From NCBI GenBank assembly GCA_964637235.1, contig CAZWVR010000001.1:1-64000 (forward strand): DNA of 64,000 nt. Direction: 5' to 3'. Below are positions 1-9,800 of the stretch, piece by piece. The notes under the pieces were generated by a model, which was not told the DNA's origin, ran no database searches, and worked only from the letters and a program-made list of their open reading frames with translations. This DNA comes from CAZWVR01 sp964637235 (lineage in GTDB: Bacteria > Bacteroidota > Bacteroidia > Bacteroidales > S143-33). How positions within the stretch are numbered: the first letter of the stretch is position 1; each line of letters starts with the position of its first letter. The translations under genes were made by a program, and so were the position numbers.

Positions 1-567
1 CTTGTGAATCCTACAGGTAAATTTGTAATAGGAGGACCTCATGGCGATACAGGTCTTACTGGTCGTAAGATTATTGTTGATACATATGGAGGGTATGCTC
101 CACATGGTGGAGGTGCTTTTTCAGGTAAGGATGCTTCAAAGGTTGACCGTTCGGCTTCTTATTTTTTAAGGTATGTAGCGAAAAATATGATAGCTGCTGG
201 TGTTGCGGATAAAGTCCTCTTGCAGATAGCTTATGCCATAGGTGTTCCTCAGCCTATTTCTCTTTATGTTAATACCTATGGTACAGCAAAGGTTTATACT
301 AATTCTGGAAGAAAACTCTCTGACGGGGAAATTGCTGAAAAATTATTACAGATTTTTGATTTTCGTCCGGGAATGATTATTAAAAAGCTTGGCTTGCAAA
401 ATCCTATATTTTTACCGACAGCATCTTATGGACATTTTGGACGGGATCCTTATAAAAAGACGGTAAGGTTATATAGAAATGGAAAGGAGGTATTTGAAGA
501 GGTAGAGTTTTTTACTTGGGAAAAGCTTGATGCTGTAAATATGATAAAATCTGCCTTTAAGATATAA
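1..567 (+). CDS. metK: S-adenosylmethionine synthetase, C-terminal part (5' end outside window)
   Basis: Makes S-adenosylmethionine from ATP and methionine. The reading frame is open from base 1, so the gene begins before the window and only about the last 188 residues are seen. The fragment contains the family signatures [20 protein letters not shown] and [17 protein letters not shown], which bind the ATP phosphates and metal, and then the usual C-terminal domain ([17 protein letters not shown]). It stops at 565-567, just before a hairpin terminator shared with the convergent DUF2147 gene. Identification is secure. The start and N-terminal domain cannot be judged. Confidence 0.97.
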   Translation, partial: LVNPTGKFVIGGPHGDTGLTGRKIIVDTYGGYAPHGGGAFSGKDASKVDRSASYFLRYVAKNMIAAGVADKVLLQIAYAIGVPQPISLYVNTYGTAKVYTNSGRKLSDGEIAEKLLQIFDFRPGMIIKKLGLQNPIFLPTASYGHFGRDPYKKTVRLYRNGKEVFEEVEFFTWEKLDAVNMIKSAFKI

Positions 568-572
568 AAAAT

Positions 573-620
573 GGCTGCCCTATGAGAGGATTATATTTTC
601 TGGGCAGCCTTAGTTTTTTA
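573..620. terminator. bidirectional intrinsic terminator between metK and the DUF2147 gene
   Basis: An 8-bp perfect stem, GGCTGCCC at 573-580 and GGGCAGCC at 602-609, with a 21-nt loop, is followed by a T-rich stretch (611-620). On the minus strand the same stem is followed by a run of T opposite the A-run at 564-571. It lies between two convergent genes and probably ends both transcripts. Confidence 0.75.
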
Positions 621-1073
621 TTTTCCTTTGTATGGTAGCCAGACTTGCGAACGTCCTATTAAACTCCATCCTAAATAGCCGCGAACGTGTAAGTTTCCGT
701 TTTCTATCCACATTTTGCAGTCATAGACGTTGCCGCTTTCAGGGTCAAGTATTTCGCCGTCGTCCCAGAGGTTTTTGTCAACTTTTTTCATTTTTGTAAT
801 TATGACCATTCCGATAATAGGTTTGTTTTTCTTATCTCCTGGGCAGTTTTCACATAGAGGATTTGGATCATCTCCTGGCTTGGGAAATATTTTAATAATT
901 TTTCCGTAGTAAAGTCCGTCAGAGGGATTTTTCCATATTTCAACCACAGATTTAGCTTCGTTTGTTTCGTCGTCAATAGTTTTCCATTGTCCTACAATGT
1001 CTTGTGCATTAGATATTCCTGAAAATAGCACAATGAAAAATAGCACGGAGATAGAAATGAGGATTTTTTTCAT
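618..1073 (-). CDS. DUF2147 family exported protein
   Basis: A 151-residue protein with a clear signal peptide (about residues 1-23, ending in SNAQ). The mature part has the DUF2147 pattern: an opening DIVGQWKTIDDETNEAKSVV, then YYGKIIKIF, a Cys-containing CENCPG loop, IIGM and a closing RSQVWLPY. The family is periplasmic or outer-membrane associated and has no established biochemical role. The gene stands alone, is convergent with metK and has its own promoter upstream. The family assignment is confident; the function is unknown. Confidence 0.85.
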   Translation of the reverse strand: MKKILISISVLFFIVLFSGISNAQDIVGQWKTIDDETNEAKSVVEIWKNPSDGLYYGKIIKIFPKPGDDPNPLCENCPGDKKNKPIIGMVIITKMKKVDKNLWDDGEILDPESGNVYDCKMWIENGNLHVRGYLGWSLIGRSQVWLPYKGK

Positions 1074-1101
1074 AGTTCAAATTTTTGGTTTACTTAACTA
1101 A

Positions 1102-1131
1102 CAAAGGTAAAAATTTTTTGAAAAAAAACAA
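1102..1131 (-). promoter_or_regulatory. Bacteroidetes-type promoter for the DUF2147 gene
   Basis: Read on the minus strand, TTG (1131-1129) is separated by 19 nt from TACCTTTG (1109-1102), matching the TTTG-N19-21-TAnnTTTG consensus of the phylum's primary sigma factor. Initiation would fall about 20 nt before the start codon at 1073. Confidence 0.5.
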
Positions 1132-1210
1132 TTTAGATATTTTTGTTTTTATATTTTGGGCTGTTTTTTTGTATAAATTGTAATATTTACTTTGATTTGT
1201 TGTTGAGTTG

Positions 1211-1460
1211 TGTTAGGGCGGAGGCGGGTTAGCCCGCAGCAGTTGAGGCTTGGTGGCACTTTGCGGGCGGAGGCTGAACGAAAGTGAAGCCCCACGCACC
1301 GCAAAGCGAGGCGAGGTTTAGGCTGGCGTGTTGTCAGGTGTTAGCCTGCTACCGCCAGCCTTACTGAGCCGAGCGAAATAGTGCCACCTGCCGAAACAAT
1401 GCGGGATACAAGCCGTAGCCCGACCCGCAGCGAGCACCAGCGAGCAAGGGGAACACCCAA
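1211..1460. repeat. GC-rich nested-palindrome intergenic element (possible structured RNA or mobile-element remnant)
   Basis: This is the only stretch over 300 bases without a gene (1074-1484). About 250 bases are strikingly GC-rich in an AT-rich genome and carry no convincing reading frame. The arms nest: GGTGGCACT (1252-1260) pairs with AGTGCCACC (1380-1388). Enclosed are TTGCGG/CCGCAA (1261-1266 with 1299-1304) and GGCTGGCG/CGCCAGCC (1321-1328 with 1353-1360). Outside is a tight hairpin GCGGG-TTAG-CCCGC (1224-1237), whose left arm could alternatively pair with ACCCGC at 1423-1428. Short motifs such as GCGAG and GAGC recur. I found no second copy in the window. It could be a transcribed RNA, a palindromic repeat family or the remains of a transferred element. 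Confidence 0.6.
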
Positions 1461-1484
1461 AAAAATTATTAAATAACTAAATGG

Positions 1485-2639
1485 ATGAAATTAGCAGTAA
1501 TTATAACGCATCCTATTCAATATTATTCGCCTTTGTTTGTTAAATTGGCAAAAAACTCTAGCATTCAGTTAAAGGTATTTTATACGCTTCCACAGGCAAA
1601 AGAACAATTTTATGATATTGAATTTCAGAAAGTTATAAAATGGGATATTGATCTATTGGACGGTTACGATTATGAATTTGTAAAGAATATTTCGCCTGCA
1701 CCATCCTCAAAAAAATTTTTTGGCACTATAAATCCTTCTTTGATAAACAAAATAAAAAAGTGGAAGGCAGAGGCTATTTTGGTAATCGGTTGGAAGCATT
1801 ATAGTTTTTTACGTGCAATGATGTATTTCAAGGGCAAAATTCCTGTGTTATTTCGTGGGGATTCTCACCTTCTGGATAGTGTAAATAATTTCCGGTTTAG
1901 ATTGAAAAAGAAATTTCTCTCTTGGGTCTATTCTTTCGTGGATTATGCTTTGTATGTTGGAAAGGCTAATAAAGAATATTTTAAAGAGTTTGGCTTACAG
2001 GAAAAACAACTTATTTTTGCACCTCACGCCATTGATAATGAACGTTTTTATGATAAAAATGGCGAGTATGAACAAAAAGCCAGAGAGTGGCGAGAGCAAT
2101 TGGGGTTTAATGACGAGGATATTGTATTTTTGTTTGCAGGAAAATTTATTGAGAAAAAAAATCCTGTGTTTTTAGTTGAGAATTTTTTGAAAATAGACAA
2201 TCCTAATTTTAAACTTTTATTGGTTGGAAATGGACCTTTGGAAAATGAATTAAAAGAAATGGCAAAAGCAGATAAACGAATACGATTTTTACCTTTTCAA
2301 AATCAGTCAGTTATGCCAGTGGTGTACCGTTTGGGAGATGTTTTTCTGTTGCCTTCTATTTATAATGAGACTTGGGGACTGGCTATAAATGAAGCAATGG
2401 CAAGTGGTAGGGCAGTTTTAGCAAGTAATAAAGTTGGTGCATCATTAGATTTGGTAAAAAATAATGTAAATGGATTTGTTTTTAAAGCTAATGATAAAGA
2501 GGATTTTTGGGATAAAATACTCCGTTTCAATAGCGAAAATATTTCTGTTTTTGGTAAAAATTCACTAAAAATAATAAAAGAATATTCTTTTGATAAAATT
2601 GTAAATGCAATTGAACATATTGCGCAATACATTGAGTAA
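1485..2639 (+). CDS. GT4-like glycosyltransferase
   Basis: A 384-residue cytosolic or membrane-associated glycosyltransferase of the GT-B fold. The N-terminal half starts LAVIITHPIQYYSPLF. The C-terminal half has the nucleotide-sugar domain: FLFAGKFIEKKNP, then the paired-glutamate motif NETWGLAINEAMASG (about residues 293-307) followed by VGASLDLV. It should add a sugar to a growing surface glycan from a nucleotide-sugar donor; the sugar cannot be told from sequence. It is 2 nt upstream of a polymerase-like membrane gene, so the two form an operon. I take the ATG at 1485; another ATG at 1481 is out of frame. Confidence 0.88.
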   Translation: MKLAVIITHPIQYYSPLFVKLAKNSSIQLKVFYTLPQAKEQFYDIEFQKVIKWDIDLLDGYDYEFVKNISPAPSSKKFFGTINPSLINKIKKWKAEAILVIGWKHYSFLRAMMYFKGKIPVLFRGDSHLLDSVNNFRFRLKKKFLSWVYSFVDYALYVGKANKEYFKEFGLQEKQLIFAPHAIDNERFYDKNGEYEQKAREWREQLGFNDEDIVFLFAGKFIEKKNPVFLVENFLKIDNPNFKLLLVGNGPLENELKEMAKADKRIRFLPFQNQSVMPVVYRLGDVFLLPSIYNETWGLAINEAMASGRAVLASNKVGASLDLVKNNVNGFVFKANDKEDFWDKILRFNSENISVFGKNSLKIIKEYSFDKIVNAIEHIAQYIE

Positions 2640-2641
2640 TT

Positions 2642-4066
2642 ATGATGCAGAACCAATATCTCTTTGACATAAGAAAGCTTTTGCTATATTTTAGTATAGC
2701 AATAATTATTTTAGCAATTCCCTGTAAATATTTTGTGGAGTTATTAGTTGGAGTTATTGTATTAAATTTTATTTTTCATTGGTTTTATGAGCCTGGTAAA
2801 CCGTTAATTTTTTTATTTGGATATTTCTTTGTATGGATATTTATCACTAGTGGATATTTTTATTGCTGTTTTTGGGGCGGTGAGATTAGAGATTTGCTTT
2901 TTAGACCTCTGTATTCGTATGATAATATAAATAAAGCGTATTGGTTAAGTATTATTGCATTATTTTTTACAGCCTTAGGTAGTTATATTTTTTTTAAACC
3001 TACCAAAAAAATTAAGATAGATTTAGACTATATCAATAAAATTGACCCTTTAAAGATTATAGTTTTATATATTTTGTATGTATTAGTGACTTCTGCAAAA
3101 GAATTTTTTAGAGGTTCCGGTTTTTTTCAATTTTTTGTGTTTTTATACTTTTTTAAATGGGCACTATTTTTTATAATGTTTTTAACTGTTTACGTTAAAA
3201 ATCGGTATAAATGGCTGTTTTGGGGGATTTTTGTAGTTGAATTATTACTGGGTTTTTCAGGCTATTTTTCAGCATTCAAAGAAATTATCATCTTTTTTAT
3301 TATAAGTTATTTTACGCTATTTACTATTAAGCGAAAGCAAATTATACCTATAATTTTAGGTTTTATATTTTTGTATTTGTTGTTTGTTTTTTGGAGTTAT
3401 GTAAAAGTAGATTATAGGATGTATCTTTCGGGGGGAAAACGTTCACAAAATGTAGAAGTATCCAAAACCGACGCTTTGAATAAGTTATTTTCTTATATTC
3501 CAGAGTTTAATAGCCAAAAATTTAAAGTGGGAGAAAAAGCTCTATTTTCCAGAGCCTTTTATTTGGAATATTTTTCAGCAGTAATACGCTTTATACCAAC
3601 GTATAAGCCTTATACAGAAGGTAAAAACTGGTCAGAAGCATTTCAGCACGTTTTAATGCCGCGTTTTTTCTTTCCCAATAAACCTGTAATTGATGATTCC
3701 AAACATACGATAGAACTAACGGGAATTTTTGTAGCTACTGGTGAGCAAGGAACATCAATAAGTCTCGGCTCTACTGCCGAGACTTATGCAGATTTTGGAC
3801 CTTTTTGGATGTTTATACCTTTGTTTTTGTTGGGTTTGGCTCGTGGTTTGGTATATTTTTTAGTTATTAAACATTCCAAAAATACTGTTTGGGGTTATGC
3901 TCTTGCAATGCCTATGCTTTTGCTCATTTACCTATACGAAAAAAATCTCGTAAAACTCATTGGCGATTTTTTCTGGTATATAATTGTATTAGTTCTCTTT
4001 CGACAGGTTTTTATGCCATTGTTTGAAAGTTTCATTTTAGAGAAATCTGAAATTAAGGAGAGTTAA
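2642..4066 (+). CDS. multi-pass membrane protein, O-antigen/exopolysaccharide polymerase-like (Wzy-like)
   Basis: A 474-residue inner-membrane protein with roughly ten or more hydrophobic helices and a larger hydrophilic loop in the second half (about residues 255-370). The loop contains charged and aromatic residues and ends in a TAETYADFGPFWMF stretch, as seen in oligosaccharide repeat-unit polymerases, whose sequences are otherwise poorly conserved. The adjacent glycosyltransferase 2 nt upstream supports a role in surface polysaccharide assembly. A flippase and other cluster genes are missing here. The polymerase call is an inference from topology and context. Confidence 0.6.
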   Translation: MMQNQYLFDIRKLLLYFSIAIIILAIPCKYFVELLVGVIVLNFIFHWFYEPGKPLIFLFGYFFVWIFITSGYFYCCFWGGEIRDLLFRPLYSYDNINKAYWLSIIALFFTALGSYIFFKPTKKIKIDLDYINKIDPLKIIVLYILYVLVTSAKEFFRGSGFFQFFVFLYFFKWALFFIMFLTVYVKNRYKWLFWGIFVVELLLGFSGYFSAFKEIIIFFIISYFTLFTIKRKQIIPIILGFIFLYLLFVFWSYVKVDYRMYLSGGKRSQNVEVSKTDALNKLFSYIPEFNSQKFKVGEKALFSRAFYLEYFSAVIRFIPTYKPYTEGKNWSEAFQHVLMPRFFFPNKPVIDDSKHTIELTGIFVATGEQGTSISLGSTAETYADFGPFWMFIPLFLLGLARGLVYFLVIKHSKNTVWGYALAMPMLLLIYLYEKNLVKLIGDFFWYIIVLVLFRQVFMPLFESFILEKSEIKES

Positions 4067-4077
4067 AAGGTTAATAT

Positions 4078-4111
4078 AGGGGGACTACATTGACAATAGT
4101 TTAGCCCCCCT
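4078..4111. terminator. possible weak terminator between convergent genes
   Basis: AGGGGG (4078-4083) can pair with CCCCCT (4106-4111) across a 22-nt loop. There is no clean T-run, so termination is uncertain, but the position between convergent genes (ending at 4066 and 4125) fits. Confidence 0.35.
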
Positions 4112-4124
4112 TAAAAGGTTATTG

Positions 4125-4373
4125 TTATTCAATTTCTATTACCTTTTTTACAGCTGGTACAGCACTGCGTATTTGTCGTTCTATACCAAATCGTAGGGTT
4201 TCTCCTTTATATTTACAATGTTTACAGCTACCTAATAATCGTACTTTTACAATCATATCGTCAGTAAGTTCTACAAGTTCAACATCTCCATTATCTTTTT
4301 GGAGGTATGGTCGTATTATATCCAATGCTTCTTTAATACGTTGAATATATTTCTGTTTTTGTTCTTTTGTCAT
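4125..4373 (-). CDS. NifU-like (Nfu domain) iron-sulfur scaffold protein
   Basis: An 82-residue protein consisting only of the Nfu domain. It begins with a helix (IQRIKEALDIIRPYLQKDNGDVELVEL) and carries the cluster-binding CxxC as SCKHC (Cys50, Cys53), followed by a helix and a closing beta strand. Such proteins carry a labile [4Fe-4S] cluster to target enzymes. Its start overlaps the stop of the upstream Mrp ATPase by 4 nt (ATGA), so the two are translationally coupled and probably act together in cluster delivery. Confidence 0.88.
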   Translation of the reverse strand: MTKEQKQKYIQRIKEALDIIRPYLQKDNGDVELVELTDDMIVKVRLLGSCKHCKYKGETLRFGIERQIRSAVPAVKKVIEIE

Positions 4374-5479
4374 TTAATTTCAAGTATTTTTGTTGGTCCT
4401 TGTGTTCTATTTCTTTCCTCAACAGCATTTATTAAATTTGTTGCAATATTTTCAAATATTTTTCCTGTTATTGAGTTTTTGTCCATCACTGCTGGTTCAC
4501 CTGCATCAGATTTTTCTACAATAGTTTGTACTAATGGGACTTGACCTAATAATCTGGTGTTAAAGTCTTTTGCTAGTTTTTCTCCTCCTCCTTTACCAAA
4601 TAGGAAATATTTTTTATCTGGGCATTCTTCTGGGGTAAACCAAGCCATATTTTCGATAATTCCTAAAATAGGCACTTCTATTTTTTTAGCTCTGAACATA
4701 TTTATAGCTTTGACAACATCGGCGGTAGCTACTTTTTGCGGGGTGGTTACTATAACAGCACCGGTTACAGGTATAGTTTGTACCATAGTTAGCGGTACGT
4801 CGCCAGTTCCGGGAGGTAGGTCAATGATAAAGTAGTCCAGTTCTCCCCAGTCAACGTCGTTAATGAGTTGTTTTATAGCACTTGTAGCCATTGCTCCACG
4901 CCAAATTAGAGCATCTTCTGGTTTTACAAAGAAGCCGATAGAAATCATTTTAACTCCGTATTTTTCAATTGGTATGATATAGTCTTTTCCGTCTTTTCGT
5001 CTTACGAATGGTCTTTCGTTCATAGTGCCGAGCATTACAGGTACAGAAGGACCGTATACATCGGCGTCAAGTAGTCCTACTTTTAGTCCTTTATTGGCGA
5101 GAGCTACTGCGAGGTTTACTGCAACAGTAGATTTACCTACGCCACCTTTGCCAGAAGCGACTGCTATAATATTTTTTACCTCAGCAAGGGGGCGTTGTGC
5201 TTGGGAAGTATCTATTTGTACTTTTTGAAAACTTAGTTTTTTGGTTTGGATATTGAGTTTTAATTGGTATCCTTCTTTTGTGTATTCTTCTAATAATGAT
5301 TTGACTATTTTTTCCAGAGAATTTTTTAGGATTGATGTTTTTTTATCCAGTTCTATATCTATTTCTATTGTTTTATCTTTTATGGCGATAGCTTTTGTAA
5401 CATCGGCGATTGTTTTACCACTTTCCGGTAGCATAACTTCGCCGAACTTCCTGAAAATGTCATCTTTTTTTATTTCCAT
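4370..5479 (-). CDS. Mrp/ApbC-family iron-sulfur carrier P-loop ATPase
   Basis: A 369-residue protein. Residues 1-90 form a DUF59/MIP18-like domain; the rest is a deviant-Walker P-loop ATPase with the signature ASGKGGVGKSTVAVNLA near residue 108, then GLLDADVYGPSVP and DYFIIDLPPGTGD. The family binds and transfers [4Fe-4S] clusters. The C-terminal CxxC common in the family is not present: the matching region has one Cys (PEECPDKKYF), so cluster binding may differ. It is followed by a coupled Nfu gene. A CAAAGATA (5516-5523, minus-strand TATCTTTG) may be its -7 box. Confidence 0.92.
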   Translation of the reverse strand: MEIKKDDIFRKFGEVMLPESGKTIADVTKAIAIKDKTIEIDIELDKKTSILKNSLEKIVKSLLEEYTKEGYQLKLNIQTKKLSFQKVQIDTSQAQRPLAEVKNIIAVASGKGGVGKSTVAVNLAVALANKGLKVGLLDADVYGPSVPVMLGTMNERPFVRRKDGKDYIIPIEKYGVKMISIGFFVKPEDALIWRGAMATSAIKQLINDVDWGELDYFIIDLPPGTGDVPLTMVQTIPVTGAVIVTTPQKVATADVVKAINMFRAKKIEVPILGIIENMAWFTPEECPDKKYFLFGKGGGEKLAKDFNTRLLGQVPLVQTIVEKSDAGEPAVMDKNSITGKIFENIATNLINAVEERNRTQGPTKILEIK

Positions 5480-5627
5480 GATTATTATTTTTATTTAGTT
5501 TAAATAAATGCAGGGCAAAGATAAAAAATATCATTGATAAGTAAAATCTTTTTTTTAAATAAAATAGCATAAAAAATCCTTCCTATTGTTTAGGCTATGA
5601 GGAATATGGGCAAATTTAAATTTATAG

Positions 5628-6689
5628 TTATTTAAGACCTATTCTTTTCTTGAAGTTTTCTGTTAAATAGTCCCGAAGTTCGTCAAGAGTAAAATCCGCT
5701 TCAAAAGGACCTGCTGCAAAAGGTCCAATTGTATAGATATTATAAATAAAAAAGAATGATGTATCTGAAAATCCCCACGTATCAGCAAATGGAATGTTAT
5801 CTTTTGTTATTGTTTCATCCATTCCTTCTCCTTGTTCGCTATTTTTCAGTTTAGGGTAAATTTTTTCTCTTAATAATGTTCTTTGACTAACAGCAAAGAC
5901 ATCTTCGTATGTAATTTGTGAGCCTTTTAATAAATCAAAGATATAACATTCTTCTCCATTAATGCCGTGAGCTCCACCATAATACCCATCAGTAAAGATA
6001 TGTATAACAAGAATACAATTTTTATTATACACTATTGACGAATGTATTTCTACATTAATGTTAAATAACATATCAGGATTATCTTTGTCAAATTCAACAA
6101 ATTTTTGAGCAGTGGTTTTTATTTTTTGTTCAAAAGTCCCTTCTTCTGGTAATCCTAATGCTATTTTTATAATAGTATCCTCAAAATTCTTTATAGGTGT
6201 AGCCACAGGATAATCTCCTTCAAAGCTATACCAAGCTTTATATCCTTTATAAGTATTTTCAAGGTAATATTGATAAGTTTTAACCAAGGCACAATTTTCA
6301 TTGGTAAAATTCAATGCGAAAGGGAAAGATTTTCCTGTTTGTGGGTTTGTCCAAGTACCTTTTATACCTTTGTTATCCACTATGCCGTCAAAGTGGTCAT
6401 AACTTTTTCCTTTGTATTGACCATCAATAATTACTGTAAGTCCGTTTTGGTATCCTTTCAGGTCAATATATTCTCCCACTTTGTCGTAGTACATAGTCCC
6501 TGTAATTTGTCCCTGTGAAACGGTTATATCCATAGTTATGGCATACTTATTATTGATAAAACCTTTTAGGTGGTAGAAACCATTTAAAACGTAGGCATTA
6601 GGCGAATCTTTTTTATTATTAGCATAAATAAATTGAGTTGAAAAGAATAAAATAAAAAATACAGCGAAAAGAGAACCTTTTGCTTTCAT
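5628..6689 (-). CDS. secreted DUF3298-containing protein (RsiV-like fold)
   Basis: A 353-residue exported protein with a signal peptide (residues 1-23, ending in IYAN). Residues about 30-125 form a beta-rich region built from repeated short strands. The C-terminal part (about residues 170-350) matches DUF3298: a conserved FTDGYYGGAHG stretch, YIFDLLKGSQITYEDVF, and a closing LDELRDYLTE. In Gram-positives this domain occurs in the anti-sigma factor RsiV, where it binds lysozyme; no such role can be claimed here. It is a single-gene unit. The molecular function is unknown. Confidence 0.75.
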   Translation of the reverse strand: MKAKGSLFAVFFILFFSTQFIYANNKKDSPNAYVLNGFYHLKGFINNKYAITMDITVSQGQITGTMYYDKVGEYIDLKGYQNGLTVIIDGQYKGKSYDHFDGIVDNKGIKGTWTNPQTGKSFPFALNFTNENCALVKTYQYYLENTYKGYKAWYSFEGDYPVATPIKNFEDTIIKIALGLPEEGTFEQKIKTTAQKFVEFDKDNPDMLFNINVEIHSSIVYNKNCILVIHIFTDGYYGGAHGINGEECYIFDLLKGSQITYEDVFAVSQRTLLREKIYPKLKNSEQGEGMDETITKDNIPFADTWGFSDTSFFFIYNIYTIGPFAAGPFEADFTLDELRDYLTENFKKRIGLK

Positions 6690-6761
6690 TTTTTTATCAA
6701 AATTAGGATTAGCATTTTTTCTTATAAAGAAAAATTTGACAAATGTATTTTTATAGAAAAT

Positions 6762-6798
6762 AAAAAAGGGACTGCCTTTTTTGGACAGCCCCTTTTTC
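6762..6798 (-). terminator. intrinsic terminator of the large secreted protein gene
   Basis: On the minus strand, AAAAAGGGGCTGTCC (6797-6783) and GGCAGTCCCTTTTT (6776-6763) form a stem of about 14 bp with one irregularity and a 6-nt loop. It ends in a T-run and lies just past the stop at 6819. Confidence 0.75.
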
Positions 6799-6818
6799 TT
6801 TGATAATCAGTTAAATAA

Positions 6819-9800
6819 TTAGTCAATCATAAATTTGAGCGAGTAATCTATTCCATCTGTTGCGGACAAGTGCAGGATATAAATACCAGAAGGTTGAGAT
6901 TGCAGGTCTATTGGAATGGCGTTGTATCCTTCAATATGCCAATTATATTTAGTAAATACTTTTTGTCCTAAGGAGTTATAAATTTCAATATTTATAATGT
7001 CTGGTTTTCCAGTGATTAAAGATATTTTGAAAAATCCGTCATTGGGATTTGGATATAGGTTCAAACCTATTTGATTTTGTTGTACATAAGTACCTTCAAA
7101 GAGGTTTATAGCGAGAGAGTCTCCGTACTGGCTTTCTCCACAATCGTTTATAGCTTTAACTTTTAGATATACAGTGCCAGTATAATGGGAATTAAATGTT
7201 ACGTAAGCAGTATCTGTTGTACCTACTGCAACACCTACTGTATCTGGGCTTAATGTCCATTGATAACTTGTTGCGTCTGGTGTTGGTATAGGTAGATAAT
7301 ATTTTAGAGCATTAGTATGGTTTCCGACATTTACAGAACCAGTTGGAGCTACCGGAGCCTCAGGCACGTTGTGTACATAAACAGTAGTAGTACCTTGAAC
7401 AGAACCATTATCGTCTGATACTGTGAGAGTATAAGTAGTTGTTTGTGATGGGCTTACAGTAGGATTAATATCTGTGGATGTGAAGCCATCGTCTCCTGAC
7501 CAAGATACAGTATAGTTTCCTGAGCCACCGGATATGTTAGCATATAAAGTTGTACTTTCGCCATTGCAGATATTTTGAGGGACTGCTACTGGGTCAACTG
7601 CCAGAGGTAATGATGAATTTACAGTAAGGGCTACTGGCACCGTTAGGGTGTCAATATTTTCAGCATTACTGTAAAAATTCAAATTCGCATAATAAGTTCC
7701 GTCTGTAAGGTTTGTAGAGTTGAAAGTAACACTAACAGTTTTAGATTCTCCGGGAGCAATAGTATCTATGCGAGGTGATACTGCCAACCAAGAATTTATA
7801 ACAACAGTATAATCTTCAACTTCTCCGTAAGTTGTAGAGCCACAAGGACTTCCACAATCACTTCCTGAATATTTTAGTCTAATACGCATTCTGGTAGCAC
7901 CAGCGGAAGCGTCGTCAGGAATAGTGATGTTGTAAGTTGTTTCGTTATTTCCATTACTTACGTCGCAGACTACATTTTCGCCAGGGTCGTCAAAGTCGCC
8001 ATCTTGATTGAAGTCTATCCAAACCCCCCAGTCATCAGAGGAATAAGGATTTCCATTTTGGACTGTTAGCTGATAAGTTTCGCCAGCATTAACTTCTGTG
8101 GACATAGAAGTATAATCACTATATTGATCAGAGCCTGTTCCAGTGTTGTTTATGTCTCCAAAAATAACTCCGCTAATATATTCATCGCCACCACCAGAAG
8201 CAGCACAATAATCTTTTGGTGTGTTGTATTTAGAAGTTATTTCTGTTTTTAGGTTATAATAAAGAGGAAGTCGTCCGTTGTTTCTAATTGTCAAAAATTT
8301 AGTTGATGTCTGATTTGGAGCCAAAGTATCGGTTAAATGTGATGGTGAAATAGAGATAAGGGCTTCACCCCATAGAACATAAGCTTTTGCAGTGACGGAT
8401 AAGCCTGTTGTATGTCTTGCGGCTACTTCATATTTATGTTGTCCGAAAGAAGGTAAAAAGTCGCTATAAGTTGTATCGGTGGTTGTGCCTATTGAGTCTC
8501 CATCTCTATATAGGACAAAATATTGCAATGTAGTAGAAGTATCTAAATAAGTCCAATGTAAAGCAGTTTCGCCAGTTTCGTCGTTTATAATGTTAGCGTA
8601 TAATTTAATAGGTCTTTCCAAAGTATTAACTACAAACGGAGAGCAGTAAGCTTTTACTACACCTGAACGGTTATCGCTCCAAACAGGGTATGCAACACCG
8701 TTTAAAATATCTATACCGATATAATCGCCGAAATATCCTCCTGCTAATCCAGATATAGGAGCAGGAGTGAAAGATACATCAGAAATTCTAAAATCTTCCC
8801 AACTATCGCCGTTATCAAGTGATACAGCTGCCCAAACTTCCATATCGTCGCCAGAAGTGTTTCTATTATCCCAGAATATAACTACTATAGCTCCGGAGGT
8901 TGGGTCAACGGCTATCCAAGGAAACAAGGCGTGTTTACCATCTTCCATTGGTCCTTGATTTACTCTAATGGGAGAGCTCCAAGTATCACCTCCGTCATCG
9001 GATTTTATCATATAAATGCTCCAATTAGATCCTGAATTTGTGCCGGGTACACCTACGTTAGCCCAGACGACGTAAATAGTCCCGTCGGGTCCTACGTCCA
9101 TAACTGGGAAACTGTTCATTCTGATACCACCAGGTCCATTTTCTTGGCGAATGCCTTTTATGTTGTCAATGATTCTTGTTGCAGCTTGCCAAGTTTGCCC
9201 ACCGTCAGTAGATTTAGCAAAACCTATGGCAGTCTCTGGCTGAGGCCAGCCGTCATATATAGCCCAGACAGCATAAACATTGCCATCAGCGTCTGTGGCA
9301 AGGTTTACGCCTTGGTCGTGACTACCAGAATTAACTGCACTACTTATATCTATTGGACTGCTCCAATTTTGTCCTTGGTCTGTGGAATAGCTAACTAATA
9401 TGTCATTAGAGCTATTTAAGTCTGACCAAGCAGAATAAACTCTACCTGCATATGGACTTGAGGGGCTATTATCTACCCAAAGGTGGTTTTTGTCTTGCGA
9501 GTCTTGAACATAAAAATTAACAGAAGTCCAAGTTTGCCCATTGTCGTAGGAATGAGCAACTCCTTGTCCCCAGTTAGTTACAATGTATCCGATATACATA
9601 TTTCCGTCAAGGTCTATGCCAGTAGCGGGGTCTCCCCAGTTATTATGACCTGCAAATTCGTGATTACCAGACCAAGTTTCTGATGCGTCGTCGGTCATAT
9701 AATAGCTTGTTCCATAGAGAGTGTTTACAGTGCTACCGTTCCAGTCAGTGGAGTTATTAGAATTCAATACGTGAGAATTATCGTTAGGGTCTATGAAAAT

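Noticed and set aside
1211..1460. Integron attC site or tRNA in the GC-rich element
   Set aside because: No GTTRRRY/RYYYAAC core pair is present and no cloverleaf with T-arm or anticodon can be drawn.
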